Positions 55,275 through 64,000 of a stretch of 64,000 bases of DNA are shown one piece after another. This DNA comes from Xanthomonas euvesicatoria pv. euvesicatoria (GTDB lineage Bacteria; Pseudomonadota; Gammaproteobacteria; Xanthomonadales; Xanthomonadaceae): contig NZ_JAJIUJ010000049.1 in the NCBI RefSeq assembly GCF_020880415.1, positions 161,103-225,102 on the forward strand, read 5' to 3'. The notes under the pieces are model-generated. The model was not told the origin of the DNA. It saw only the letters and a list, made by a program, of their open reading frames with translations, and did not search any database. Every line of letters begins with the position of its first letter. Position 1 is the stretch's first letter. A program made the position numbers and the translations under genes.

Positions 55275-58196
55275 GTGGGGTTTGAGCACCGCCAATGGAG
55301 GTCGTCGCACCGGCGTGCACCGTTTGCCGTCGTGGTGCTGTTGGCATTGCTGTCGTTGGCCGACCTGGCCGGTGCGCAAAGCGCCAGCATCCGCCGCTAT
55401 GCCCACGACCAGGGCCTGCTCGGGCTTGCCGGTACCTGCCTGCTGCAGACCCGCGCCACCTTGCTGTGGGTGTGCACCGAGAGCGGGCTGTATCGCTACA
55501 ACGGGCGCATCTTCCAACAGGTGCCGCTGGATGGCCTGCGCAACGAGCCCACCACCTCGATCGCCGAAACCGCCGATGGGCGGTTGTGGGTGGCCGGCTT
55601 CCAGGCACTGTTCGTCGGCGACGAGCACGGCTTCCGCAAACTGCAGCCCGATGAAGCCGAGCACCTGGGGGACCAGATGCAGCTCGCCAGCCTGCCCTGG
55701 GGCACGGTGCTGGCCAATGGCGGCACGCTGGAAATCCTGCAGGGCCGCGCCAACGATCGCTGGCACAGCGAACCGTTGCTGGACACCGCAACCCGCGTAC
55801 GCGTTCCCGAGTTGTCCAAGTCGCTGAGCCTGTCGGTGGACGGCGACACGCTGTGGGTGGGCTGCGCACGCAAGCTGTGCGCCATCGATGCGCAGCGCAA
55901 GGTGCAGGTATTCGGACCCGAACACGGGGTGCCGGACGACCGGTGGTATAGCGTGTTGCGCGACCACGACGGCGGGCTGTGGGTGCGCGGTGCGGGCACC
56001 CTGCTCTATCGCGCACGCGGGGCGAGTGCCTTCAGTGTTCGCTCGCTGCCGCTGCTGGATGGCAGCACGGTCGGGCGGCCGGCGGCGCTGGTGATGGACA
56101 GCGAAGGACGCGTGCTGGTGCGTCGTAACGACGGCCTGGCGCGTTGGGAAAACGGCCACTGGCGCACTTTTGGCGCAGACAATGGGCTACCACCCGGCAG
56201 CAGCGACGCGATCCTGGTGGACCGCGATGGCGATATCTGGATGACCGTGGACGGCGAAGGTCTGGTGCGCTGGGCCGGCTACGAATGGATCGAAAACTGG
56301 GACGCTTCGCAAGGCATGCCGGCCGCGCCGACCTGGTCGATCGCCCGCGACACGCAGGGCGCACTGCTGGTCGGCAACGAGCACGGCATCGGCCGCCAGG
56401 CCGAGCCGGACAAGCGCTTCGTCCCGGCCCTGCAAAGCGCCGGGATCCAGGTCGTAGGCATGCAGCGCTGCGCAGACGGCAGCTTGTGGACGCTCAATTC
56501 GGCCGGTTTCCTGCGCCGCACCTGGCCGGATGGGCGCAGCGCGCAGATCGCCAAGTTGCCGCGCACTGCGCGTCGCCTGCTGATCGACCGCCAGAGCCGG
56601 CTGTGGATGCTCAGCGCCGGCGGCTTGTTCGTGATCGAACACCCGCTCGACAGCGGCAGCATGCAGGCCGTGGCCGATGTGCCCGCCATCGCCTACACCG
56701 ACATCCAGCAAACCGCCGACGGCACGCTGTGGGTTTCCAGCTCCAACGGCTTGTTCCAGCTGCGCGATGGGCGGTGGTCCAAGGTCAGGGTCAAGGTCAA
56801 CGGCGGCGCGCCGGAGCCATGGATCGCCAAGTTCCATATCAGCGACAGCGGTGAGGTGTGGCTGGCGTTCTATCGCCCCGGCCTGTGGCACGGCATGTTG
56901 TTGCACGACGGCTTGGACCTGCAGGAAATCAGCGACGAGGCGCTGCGCGATGTCGGCGTGTACCTGCTGCGCAGCGACAGCTTCGGCCGGGTCTGGGTGG
57001 GTCATGCGCGCGGCGTCGAGGTCTACGACGGCGAGCGCTGGGCGCATCTGTCGCAGTCGCAGGGGCTGATCTGGGATGACGTTTCCGAGGCCGCGTTTGC
57101 CGAAGATCCGGACGGTTCGGTGTGGATCGGCACCGCACGCGGGGTGAGCCACGTGAGCGACCCGGCGCGCCTGTTCGACGAACGCCAACCCAGCGTGCGC
57201 ATCGACAGCGTCAGCCGCGGCGGCATGCCGGTGCAGCGCGGGCAGCTGCTGGGCTGGAGCGACAAGCCCTTGCACATCGAGCTGTCGACGATGGAGGTCT
57301 ACGACGACCCCAGCCGCCTGACGGTACGTTATCGCCTGCTCGGCCTGCACGACCAATGGATCCAGAGCGACAACCTCTCCATCGACCAGCCACCGCTGCC
57401 TTCCGGGCACTTCCGCCTGCAGGTGCAGGTGCTGGACCGCTACCGTCGCACCGCTTCGCCGATCGCCGACCTGCCCTTCGCGGTCGCGCCACTGTGGTGG
57501 CGCAGCCCGCCGGCGATCGCGCTGTATGTGTTGATCGGCGGCGGCCTGCTGATCGGCCTGTGGCGCTGGCGGCACCGCCATCTGGTGGCGCGCGAACGCA
57601 TGCTGGCCGAATTGGTGTCCGAGCGCACTTACCAGCTGGAGCGCGAAAAACGCGAACTGGAAAACGCACGTGCGGCGCTGGCCTTGAAGGCCAGCCACGA
57701 CGCGCTGACCGGCCTGCTCAACCGCTCCGGCATCCTGGAAGCGATGGCCGAAGAACTGCAGGGCTGCGCGCACGGCGAGCATCCGCTGGCGGTGGTGTTG
57801 ATCGATCTGGACCACTTCAAACAGGTCAACGACGAACATGGGCACTTGGTCGGCGATGCGGTGCTGGCCAAGGTGGGCGCACGGCTGACGGCCTGCCTGC
57901 GCGATTCGGACAAGGTGGGCCGCTACGGCGGCGAAGAATTGCTGCTGTTGCTGCCAGGCATGAGCCAACAGAGCCAGCACCGGCTGCGCGCCATCCACGA
58001 AGCGCTCAGCATTGCGCCCTACGAAGTGGGCGCCGCACGCCCGCTGCAGGTGACCTGTTCGGTGGGCGTGTCCTGGTTCCGCGTCGGCGATACCGCCGCC
58101 TCGCAGCTGGCGCGTGCGGACGAGGCGCTGTATCGGGCCAAGCGCTCCGGCCGTAACCGGATCGAACCGGAGGAACCGGAAAGTTCGGTGGCATGA
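55275..58196 (+). CDS. Propeller-type sensor diguanylate cyclase (second copy)
   Basis: A 973-residue paralogue of the preceding gene with the same plan: signal peptide (FAVVVLLALLSLADLAGAQ), periplasmic propeller, Y_Y_Y domain (LTVRYRLLGLHDQWIQSDNL), one TM (PPAIALYVLIGGGLLIGLW), coiled coil and GGDEF. GGEEL is at 885-889 with RDSD as inhibitory site, so it is predicted active. The sensor halves differ much more than the GGDEF halves, suggesting different signals. The start is GTG at 55275 with no clear ribosome site; later starts would cut the signal peptide. Confidence 0.88.
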   Translation: MGFEHRQWRSSHRRAPFAVVVLLALLSLADLAGAQSASIRRYAHDQGLLGLAGTCLLQTRATLLWVCTESGLYRYNGRIFQQVPLDGLRNEPTTSIAETADGRLWVAGFQALFVGDEHGFRKLQPDEAEHLGDQMQLASLPWGTVLANGGTLEILQGRANDRWHSEPLLDTATRVRVPELSKSLSLSVDGDTLWVGCARKLCAIDAQRKVQVFGPEHGVPDDRWYSVLRDHDGGLWVRGAGTLLYRARGASAFSVRSLPLLDGSTVGRPAALVMDSEGRVLVRRNDGLARWENGHWRTFGADNGLPPGSSDAILVDRDGDIWMTVDGEGLVRWAGYEWIENWDASQGMPAAPTWSIARDTQGALLVGNEHGIGRQAEPDKRFVPALQSAGIQVVGMQRCADGSLWTLNSAGFLRRTWPDGRSAQIAKLPRTARRLLIDRQSRLWMLSAGGLFVIEHPLDSGSMQAVADVPAIAYTDIQQTADGTLWVSSSNGLFQLRDGRWSKVRVKVNGGAPEPWIAKFHISDSGEVWLAFYRPGLWHGMLLHDGLDLQEISDEALRDVGVYLLRSDSFGRVWVGHARGVEVYDGERWAHLSQSQGLIWDDVSEAAFAEDPDGSVWIGTARGVSHVSDPARLFDERQPSVRIDSVSRGGMPVQRGQLLGWSDKPLHIELSTMEVYDDPSRLTVRYRLLGLHDQWIQSDNLSIDQPPLPSGHFRLQVQVLDRYRRTASPIADLPFAVAPLWWRSPPAIALYVLIGGGLLIGLWRWRHRHLVARERMLAELVSERTYQLEREKRELENARAALALKASHDALTGLLNRSGILEAMAEELQGCAHGEHPLAVVLIDLDHFKQVNDEHGHLVGDAVLAKVGARLTACLRDSDKVGRYGGEELLLLLPGMSQQSQHRLRAIHEALSIAPYEVGAARPLQVTCSVGVSWFRVGDTAASQLARADEALYRAKRSGRNRIEPEEPESSVA

Positions 58197-58400
58197 GCCG
58201 CGCAGGCGGCCAGGCCCGGCGGGCACGCGCAGGCAGGCAGCGCACGCGTCTCATCGGCAAGCCACGGCGCACCGGCAGTCGATGCGCGACCATGCCGTGA
58301 TTGGGTACGCCGACAGCGCACGCAGGGCGGCCGCAGGACCTTCGAGCGTGCCGTCTCTGGCGGCAACGCCGGGTTGATGGCCTTGGCCGCTTCCCCGCGC

Positions 58401-58427
58401 TCAAGAAGTCGCGCAAGGGGTCGCTAG
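58401..58427 (+). promoter_or_regulatory. Putative sigma28 promoter of the MHYT-GGDEF-EAL gene
   Basis: TCAA at 58401-58404, exactly 15 bases, GTCGCTAG at 58420-58427. Weaker than the others in the -10 element, but correctly placed 39 bases before the GTG start. Confidence 0.45.
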
Positions 58428-58466
58428 GTCTTGGGCAACGCGTCTTTCGACGTGGGAAGTGGATAG

Positions 58467-60548
58467 GTGGTCGGAACCTACAACCCTGGCATGGTGATGC
58501 TGTCGCTGGTAGTGGCCGTGCTGGCTTCCTACACCGCGCTGTATCTGGCCGCACGCACCACTGCCAGTCGTGGCGGCATCGCAGCCGCGTGGCTGGTGGG
58601 CGGCGCCATTGCCATGGGCATCTGGTCGATGCACTTCGTCGGCATGCTGGCGTTTCGCCTGCCGATTCCGGTCGGCTACGACCTGGCGCTGACGTGCTAT
58701 TCGATGCTGGCGGCGATCCTGACCTCGGCGCTGGCGCTCTGGCTGACCTCGCGCGCGGACCTGCCGTCGCTTCGGTTGGGCCTGGGCGCGCTGTTGATGG
58801 GACTGGGCATTGCGCTGATGCATTACATGGGCATGGATGCGCTGCGCATGGTGCCGGCCATTCGCTACGACCCGCTGCTGTTCGGGCTGTCGATCGCCAT
58901 CGCCATCGGCGCCTCTGCCGCCGCGTTGTGGATCGCGTTCCGGCTGCGCCACGATGGGCAGCGCTCCAGCCTGCGCCTGATCGCCGCCTCGATCATGGGC
59001 GTAGCCATCGTGGGCATGCATTACACCGGCATGGCCGCCGCCCGGTTCGCGCCCGGTAGCGTGTGTGGCGCGGTGGCCGATACGCATCTGCCGTTGTCGT
59101 GGCTGACGGCGGTGGTGGTGCTGGTGACCTTGGTCCTGCTGATGCTGGCGCTGGTCATTTCGTTGCTGTCGCGCCGCTTTCAGCAGCGCACCGATGTGCT
59201 GGCGCAGTCGCTGGCCAAGGCCAATGCCGAACTGGCACTGGCCACGCTGCACGACCCACTCACCCGGCTGCCGAACCGCATCCTGCTGCACGAGCATCTC
59301 GTGCAGAACATCGAACGCGCCCAGCGCCAGGGGCAGCGCTTTGCGGTGATGCTGATCAACCTGGACGGGTTCAAGGTGATCAACGACGGCTATGGTCATG
59401 CGTTGGGCGACCGCCTGCTGGTGGTGGTGGCCGAGCGCTTGAACGCGCACCGGCGCGCGCATGGCAGCCTGGCGCGGCTGGGCGCAGACGAATTCGTGCT
59501 GGTGGCCGACATCGCCGACCCGGAAGATGCCGCTGCGCTGGCCGCGCACCTGGTGCAGGCGCTGGCGGTGCCGTTCCTGGTGGCCAACCACGAGCTGCGC
59601 CTGAGCAGCAGCATTGGCATTGCGCTGTACCCGGAAGACGCCGGTAGCGAGCACCAGCTGCTGACGCATGCCGATGCGGCAATGACCCATGCCAAACATG
59701 CCGGCCGCAACCGCTACAGTTTTTTCGAACGCTCGATGACGGCCACCACCCGCGACCGCCTGCAGCTGCTGCAGGAACTGCCGCGCGCGCTGGAACTGGG
59801 GCAGTTCGTGCTGCATTACCAACCCAAGTACTGTGCCGAGGACGGCCGCCCGATCGGCGCCGAAGCGCTGATCCGCTGGCAGCACCCCGAGCGCGGCCTG
59901 GTGCCGCCGGACAGCTTCATTCCGCTGGCCGAACGCAGCGGCATGATCGGCCTGCTCGGCAGCTGGGTACTGCGGCAGGCCTGCCGCCAGATGCGCGACT
60001 GGCGGCAGGCCGGGCACGGCGACTGGCGGGTGGCGGTCAACCTGTCGGCCCTCCAGCTGGCCTCGCCCAGCCTGCTGGACGAAGTGGCCACCACGCTGAG
60101 CGAGTATGCGCTGGCCCCTGGCCAGCTCACCCTGGAAATCACCGAAACCATGGCCATGCGCGACGCCGAGGCCTGCCTGCGCACCCTGGGCCAGCTCAAC
60201 GCGCTGGGCGTGCGCATCGCCATCGACGACTTCGGCACCGGCTATTCCAACCTGCTCTACCTGCGCAAGCTGCCGGCGCACGAGCTCAAGATCGACCGCA
60301 GTTTCGTCCAGGCCATGGACGGCAGCGCCGAAGACATCGCCATCGTGGCGGCCGTGGTCGCGCTGGCGCACACCATGCGCCTGCAAGTGGTGGCCGAAGG
60401 CGTGGAAACCCTCGCCCAGCGCAACACCCTGGAACGGCTGGGCTGCGACCAGCTGCAAGGCTATCTGCTGGGCCGGCCGATGGACGCCGAACGCTTCATC
60501 GCCACCGTGGTCGCCCAGCGCGACGGCCCGCGCCGCCTGGTCAGCTGA
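58467..60548 (+). CDS. MHYT-GGDEF-EAL protein, probable c-di-GMP phosphodiesterase
   Basis: A 693-residue membrane protein. The seven-helix MHYT sensor carries MHFVGM (55-60), MHYMGM (118-123) and MHYTGM (184-189), thought to bind copper or gases. The GGDEF domain has GADEF at 339-343 in place of GGDEF, so cyclase activity is doubtful. The EAL domain is intact: EAL at 466-468, DDFGTGYSNLLYL and EGVET. The start is GTG at 58467; MVGTYNPGMVMLSLVVA is the usual MHYT N-terminus. It sits between the GGDEF pair and flhB. Confidence 0.92.
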   Translation: MVGTYNPGMVMLSLVVAVLASYTALYLAARTTASRGGIAAAWLVGGAIAMGIWSMHFVGMLAFRLPIPVGYDLALTCYSMLAAILTSALALWLTSRADLPSLRLGLGALLMGLGIALMHYMGMDALRMVPAIRYDPLLFGLSIAIAIGASAAALWIAFRLRHDGQRSSLRLIAASIMGVAIVGMHYTGMAAARFAPGSVCGAVADTHLPLSWLTAVVVLVTLVLLMLALVISLLSRRFQQRTDVLAQSLAKANAELALATLHDPLTRLPNRILLHEHLVQNIERAQRQGQRFAVMLINLDGFKVINDGYGHALGDRLLVVVAERLNAHRRAHGSLARLGADEFVLVADIADPEDAAALAAHLVQALAVPFLVANHELRLSSSIGIALYPEDAGSEHQLLTHADAAMTHAKHAGRNRYSFFERSMTATTRDRLQLLQELPRALELGQFVLHYQPKYCAEDGRPIGAEALIRWQHPERGLVPPDSFIPLAERSGMIGLLGSWVLRQACRQMRDWRQAGHGDWRVAVNLSALQLASPSLLDEVATTLSEYALAPGQLTLEITETMAMRDAEACLRTLGQLNALGVRIAIDDFGTGYSNLLYLRKLPAHELKIDRSFVQAMDGSAEDIAIVAAVVALAHTMRLQVVAEGVETLAQRNTLERLGCDQLQGYLLGRPMDAERFIATVVAQRDGPRRLVS

Positions 60549-60606
60549 GCCGCTTGCTGCAGCCCCGGCGTCTGGCCTACGGTGCAACCCGCAGCCACCG
60601 CTTTTC

Positions 60607-60628
60607 CGAATCCCGAATCCCGATTCCC
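60607..60628. repeat. AATCCC-type short repeat upstream of flhB
   Basis: CGAATCCCGAATCCCGATTC units, the same family as near flgA, flgE and fliQ, just before the flhB sigma54 site. Confidence 0.65.
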
Positions 60629-60641
60629 AGCTCCACAAACT

Positions 60642-60655
60642 GGAACGCCGCTTGC
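60642..60655 (+). promoter_or_regulatory. sigma54 promoter of flhBA
   Basis: CTGGAACGCCGCTTGCA: GG at 60642-60643, ten bases, GC at 60654-60655; the flhB ATG is 32 bases downstream. The CGCCGCTTGCAT part is shared with the flgA and fliE sites. Confidence 0.85.
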
Positions 60656-60687
60656 ATCGGTTGGATTAATCCCCCACCGGCACCTCC

Positions 60688-61818
60688 ATGTCCGAGTCCG
60701 AAGACGGCGGCGAGCGTACAGAGCTTCCCACCGAAAAACGCCTACGCGAGGCCCGTGAGCAGGGCAACATTCCGCAGTCGCGCGAGTTGTCGACCGCAGC
60801 GGTGTTCGGTGCCGGCGTATTCGCGCTGATGGTGCTGGCCCGCGGCATCGGCGATGGCGCTGCGGTGTGGATGAAGACCGCGCTCAGCCCGGACCCGAAG
60901 CTGCGCGAGACCCCGATGGCGCTGTTCGGCCATTTCGGCGATCTGCTGCTGCAGTTGCTGTGGGTGATGCTGCCGCTGATCGGCATCTGCCTGGCTGCCG
61001 GGCTGGCCGGCCCGCTGATGATGAGCGGCCTGCGCTTTTCCGGCAAAGCCATCATGCCCGACCTCAGCAAGCTCAACCCCGCCAACGGGATCAAGCGCAT
61101 GTGGGGCAGCAACAGCCTGGCTGAGCTGATCAAGTCGGTGCTGCGCCTGCTGTTTGTCGGGCTGGCCGCCAGCTTCTGCATTTCCAAGGGCCTGCACGGC
61201 CTGCGCTCGCTGGTGAACCAGCCGCTGGAACAGGCCATCGGCAACGGGCTGGACTTCACCAAGAGCCTATTGTTCTACACCGCCGGCGCGCTGGTGCTGC
61301 TGGCCGCCATCGACGCGCCGTACCAGAAGTGGAACTGGCTGCGGAAGCTGAAGATGACGCGCGAAGAGATCAAGCGCGAGATGAAGGAAAGCGAGGGCAG
61401 CCCGGAAGTGAAGGGCCGCATCCGCCAGATGCAGATGCAGATGTCGCAGCGCCAGATGATGGAAGCGGTGCCCAAGGCCGACGTGGTGCTGATGAATCCG
61501 ACCCACTACGCGGTGGCGCTCAAGTACGAAGGCGGCAAGATGCGCGCCCCGATCGTGGTGGCCAAGGGGGTGGACGAAATGGCCTTCCGCATCCGCGAAG
61601 CCGGCGAACAGCACCGGGTGGCGATCGTCACCGCCCCGCCTTTGGCACGCGCCTTGTATAGGGAAGCGCAAATCGGCAAGGAAATTCCCGTGAGACTCTA
61701 TTCGGTCGTGGCCCAGGTGCTCTCCTACGTCTACCAGCTGCGTGGCTGGAACGGCGGCCCGATGCCGGAACTGCCCTCGCTTGAGGTGGATGAGTTCGGC
61801 AAGGGAGCCAGCGCATGA
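60688..61818 (+). CDS. flhB: FlhB, export switch protein
   Basis: A 376-residue export-apparatus protein. Four TM helices lie in the first 215 residues. The cytoplasmic C-domain contains the self-cleavage site NPTH at 270-273, whose cutting allows FliK to change export from hook to filament proteins. The start ESEDGGERTELPTEKRLREA is typical. Overlaps flhA by ATGA. Confidence 0.98.
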   Translation: MSESEDGGERTELPTEKRLREAREQGNIPQSRELSTAAVFGAGVFALMVLARGIGDGAAVWMKTALSPDPKLRETPMALFGHFGDLLLQLLWVMLPLIGICLAAGLAGPLMMSGLRFSGKAIMPDLSKLNPANGIKRMWGSNSLAELIKSVLRLLFVGLAASFCISKGLHGLRSLVNQPLEQAIGNGLDFTKSLLFYTAGALVLLAAIDAPYQKWNWLRKLKMTREEIKREMKESEGSPEVKGRIRQMQMQMSQRQMMEAVPKADVVLMNPTHYAVALKYEGGKMRAPIVVAKGVDEMAFRIREAGEQHRVAIVTAPPLARALYREAQIGKEIPVRLYSVVAQVLSYVYQLRGWNGGPMPELPSLEVDEFGKGASA

Positions 61819-63908
61819 GCGCCCGCCCCGCCCCGATGAACGCCCGCCGCGTCATGGAGTTGCTGCGCAACGGCCTGGGCGCCCCGCTGGCCCTGATGGC
61901 CATGCTGGCCATGCTGATGGTGCCGCTGGCCGCGCCGGTGCTGGATGCGCTGTTCACCTTCAACATCGCCATCTCGCTGATGGTGCTGCTGGCGGTGGTG
62001 TACGTGCAGCGCCCGCTGGAATTCACCATTTTCCCGATCGTGCTGTTGATGACCACGATGCTGCGGCTGGCGCTGAACGTCGCCTCCAGCCGCGTGATCC
62101 TGATCAACGGCCAGGACGGTCACGCCGCCGCCGGCAAGGTCATCGAGGCCTTCGGCCAGTTCGTGATCGGCGGCAATTACGCCGTGGGTATCGTGGTGTT
62201 CGCGATCCTGACCATCATCAACTTCGTGGTCATCACCAAGGGTGCCGGACGCGTGTCGGAAGTGACCGCGCGCTTCATCCTGGACGCCATGCCCGGCAAG
62301 CAGATGGCCATCGACGCCGACCTCAACGCCGGTTTGCTGACGCGCGAGGAGGCCAAGGCCCGCCGCGAGGAAGTGCGCGAGGAAGCCGACTTCTACGGTG
62401 CGATGGACGGTGCCAACAAGTTCATCCGCGGCGACGCCATCGCCGCCATCCTGATCCTGTTCATCAACCTCATCGGCGGCATGGCGGTGGGCATGCTCCA
62501 GCACGGCATGAGCTTCATGGATGCCGCCTCCACCTACACGTTGCTGTCCATCGGCGACGGCCTGGTGGCGCAGCTGCCGGCCCTGCTGGTTTCGTCTTCG
62601 GTCGCCTTGCTGGTGACCCGCGCCTCGCGTGCGCAGGACATGCGCGGGGCCATGGTCAGCCAGGTGTTCGGCCAGCACCGCGCCTTGGCGGTGGCTGCGG
62701 CCATCCTCGGCCTGGTCGGCCTGGTGCCCGGCATGCCGAACGTCGCGTTTTTGACGCTGGGCCTGGTCCTGGGCGTGATCGCCTGGAAGCTGTACAAGCG
62801 CAGCCTGGCAAAGCCGGCGGCCGGCGATCCGGCGGCCGATCCGCAGGCGGCGGCCGCGGCGACCGCCGCCCAGGCCAGCGCCGAGCTGAGCTGGGACGAA
62901 CTGCGCCCGATCGACCCGCTGGGCCTGGAAGTGGGCTACCGGCTGATCCCGCTAGTGGACAAGAACCAGGGCGGCGAACTGATGGCGCGCATCAAGGGCG
63001 TGCGCCGCAAGCTCACCCAGGACATCGGGTTCCTGGTGCCGCCGGTGCATATCCGCGACAACCTGGAACTGTCGGCCAATGCCTACCGGCTACTGGTGCA
63101 TGGCGTGCCGGTGGCCACCGCAGAAATCTATTCCGACCGCGAACTGGCACTGGACCCGGGCGGTGCGCTCGGCCAGCTCGACGGCATCCCCGGCAAGGAC
63201 CCGGCATTCGGCCTGGACGCCACCTGGATCCAGCCGCACCAGCGCGCCTATGCCGAATCGATGGGCTACACCGTGGTCGACCCGGCGACCGTGGTCGCCA
63301 CCCACCTGTCGCACCTGATCCGCGAGCATGCGCCCGAACTGCTCGGCCATGAAGAAGTGCAGCAATTGCTGGCCACGCTGGCCAAGACCGCGCCGAAGAT
63401 GGTCGAAGACCTCACCCCGAAGGCACTGCCGCTGTCGGTGGTGGTGCGCGTGCTGCAGAACCTGCTGATCGAGAAGATTCCGGTGCGGCAACTGCGCAAG
63501 ATTGTCGAAGCGCTGGTCGAACACGCCCCGCATAGCCAGGACCCGGCCACCCTCACCGCCGCCGTGCGTACCTCGCTGGGCCGCTTCATCGTGCAGGAAA
63601 TCGCCGGCATGTCGGCCGAGCTGCCGGTGTTCACCCTGGCCCCGCAGCTGGAGCGCGTCCTGCAGGAATCCACCCACGGCAACGGCGTGGCGCTGGAGCC
63701 CGGGCTGGCCGAACGCCTGCACCAGAGCCTGGCCGATTGCGTGGGCAAGCAGGAAGCCCGCAACGAACCGGCGGTGGTGCTGGTGCCCGGCCAGGTGCGC
63801 GCCGCACTGGCCCGTCTGGTGCGCCACAGCGTGCCCAGCCTGTCGGTGCTGGCCTACAGCGAAGTGCCAGAAGACAAGCGCTTGAAGCTGGTCGGCACGA
63901 TCAGCTGA
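61815..63908 (+). CDS. flhA: FlhA, export gate protein
   Basis: A 697-residue protein. About eight TM helices lie in residues 20-325, with the FHIPEP-type signature region (FVIGGNYAVGIVVFAILTII, ARFILDAMPGKQMAIDADLN). The large cytoplasmic domain (from about 350) forms the nonameric ring that receives chaperone-substrate pairs. It is the last complete gene; flhF usually follows. Confidence 0.98.
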   Translation: MSARPAPMNARRVMELLRNGLGAPLALMAMLAMLMVPLAAPVLDALFTFNIAISLMVLLAVVYVQRPLEFTIFPIVLLMTTMLRLALNVASSRVILINGQDGHAAAGKVIEAFGQFVIGGNYAVGIVVFAILTIINFVVITKGAGRVSEVTARFILDAMPGKQMAIDADLNAGLLTREEAKARREEVREEADFYGAMDGANKFIRGDAIAAILILFINLIGGMAVGMLQHGMSFMDAASTYTLLSIGDGLVAQLPALLVSSSVALLVTRASRAQDMRGAMVSQVFGQHRALAVAAAILGLVGLVPGMPNVAFLTLGLVLGVIAWKLYKRSLAKPAAGDPAADPQAAAAATAAQASAELSWDELRPIDPLGLEVGYRLIPLVDKNQGGELMARIKGVRRKLTQDIGFLVPPVHIRDNLELSANAYRLLVHGVPVATAEIYSDRELALDPGGALGQLDGIPGKDPAFGLDATWIQPHQRAYAESMGYTVVDPATVVATHLSHLIREHAPELLGHEEVQQLLATLAKTAPKMVEDLTPKALPLSVVVRVLQNLLIEKIPVRQLRKIVEALVEHAPHSQDPATLTAAVRTSLGRFIVQEIAGMSAELPVFTLAPQLERVLQESTHGNGVALEPGLAERLHQSLADCVGKQEARNEPAVVLVPGQVRAALARLVRHSVPSLSVLAYSEVPEDKRLKLVGTIS

Positions 63909-64000
63909 GACCGTCCAGCAACAACGCACCCATCGCCCGCCGGGCTTGCCGGGACGGCCCGTCGCGCCCGGGTGCGCTCCTACGACATCCAAGGCGATCG
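63909..64000 (+). other. Sequence after flhA to window end
   Basis: 92 bases with no gene start, promoter or clear terminator visible. Confidence 0.5.

Overview
The window is a chromosomal piece of a Xanthomonas-type gammaproteobacterium. The grounds are about 65 % GC, the order of the flagellar genes, a dedicated second sigma54 gene beside fleQ, the Xanthomonas-type flagellin N-terminus, and intergenic repeats familiar from this genus (GGGATTGGGGATTCG strings, GGCGGCAT/ATGCCGCC palindromes). The species cannot be fixed from the sequence alone. No tRNA, rRNA, CRISPR array or intact insertion sequence was seen.

Layout. (1) 1-3475: the end of a PAS-type histidine kinase, then flgN, flgM and flgA on the minus strand, with cheV divergent. 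(2) 3809-7479: flgBCDEF (rod and hook). (3) 8239-15155: flgGHIJKL (distal rod, L and P rings, rod hydrolase, hook junctions). (4) 15473-19701: fliC, fliD, fliS, a small FliT-like gene and a PilZ-like gene. (5) 19770-23891: a NarL-type response regulator, rpoN2, a lone receiver domain and fleQ, the regulatory core. (6) 24009-39412: a surface-sugar island, probably for flagellin glycan. It holds an aminotransferase, acyl carrier protein, KAS III, two ketoreductases, two hexapeptide acyltransferases, a Rieske oxygenase, two FkbM methyltransferases, a WavE-like protein, a KdsB-like cytidylyltransferase and a 1185-residue glycosyltransferase. (7) 39633-46480: fliEFGHIJK. (8) 46670-49807: fliLMNOP. 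(9) 50668-51742: fliQR, separated from fliP by an approximately 520-bp imperfect inverted-repeat element and a GCGACA tandem repeat. (10) 51944-60548: three c-di-GMP genes (two beta-propeller GGDEF proteins and one MHYT-GGDEF-EAL protein). (11) 60688-63908: flhB and flhA.

How it fits together. Nine GG-N10-GC (-24/-12, sigma54) sites precede flgA, flgB, flgG, fliD, the glycan island, fliE, fliL, fliQ and flhB. This matches control by the RpoN2 and FleQ encoded in the same window. A second set of sites, TAAA- or TCAA-N15/16-G(C/T)CGNTAN (sigma28/FliA type), precedes flgM, fliC, fliD, fliS and each of the three c-di-GMP genes. The DNA therefore reads as a two-tier hierarchy: RpoN2/FleQ drives basal body, export apparatus, hook and flagellin-sugar genes, and FliA drives the filament, its chaperones, FlgM and, by inference, c-di-GMP turnover. 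fliA, flhF, fleN, motAB and most che genes are not in the window.

The most interesting part is the glycan island. A complete small fatty-acid-type module (ACP, KAS III, KR, KR) sits between a sugar aminotransferase and an N-acyltransferase. That is what would be needed to make a 3-hydroxyacyl group and attach it to a 4-amino-4,6-dideoxy sugar, as in the modified viosamine of Pseudomonas syringae flagellin. A Rieske oxygenase and a KdsB-like enzyme are extra parts with no obvious role in that known pathway.
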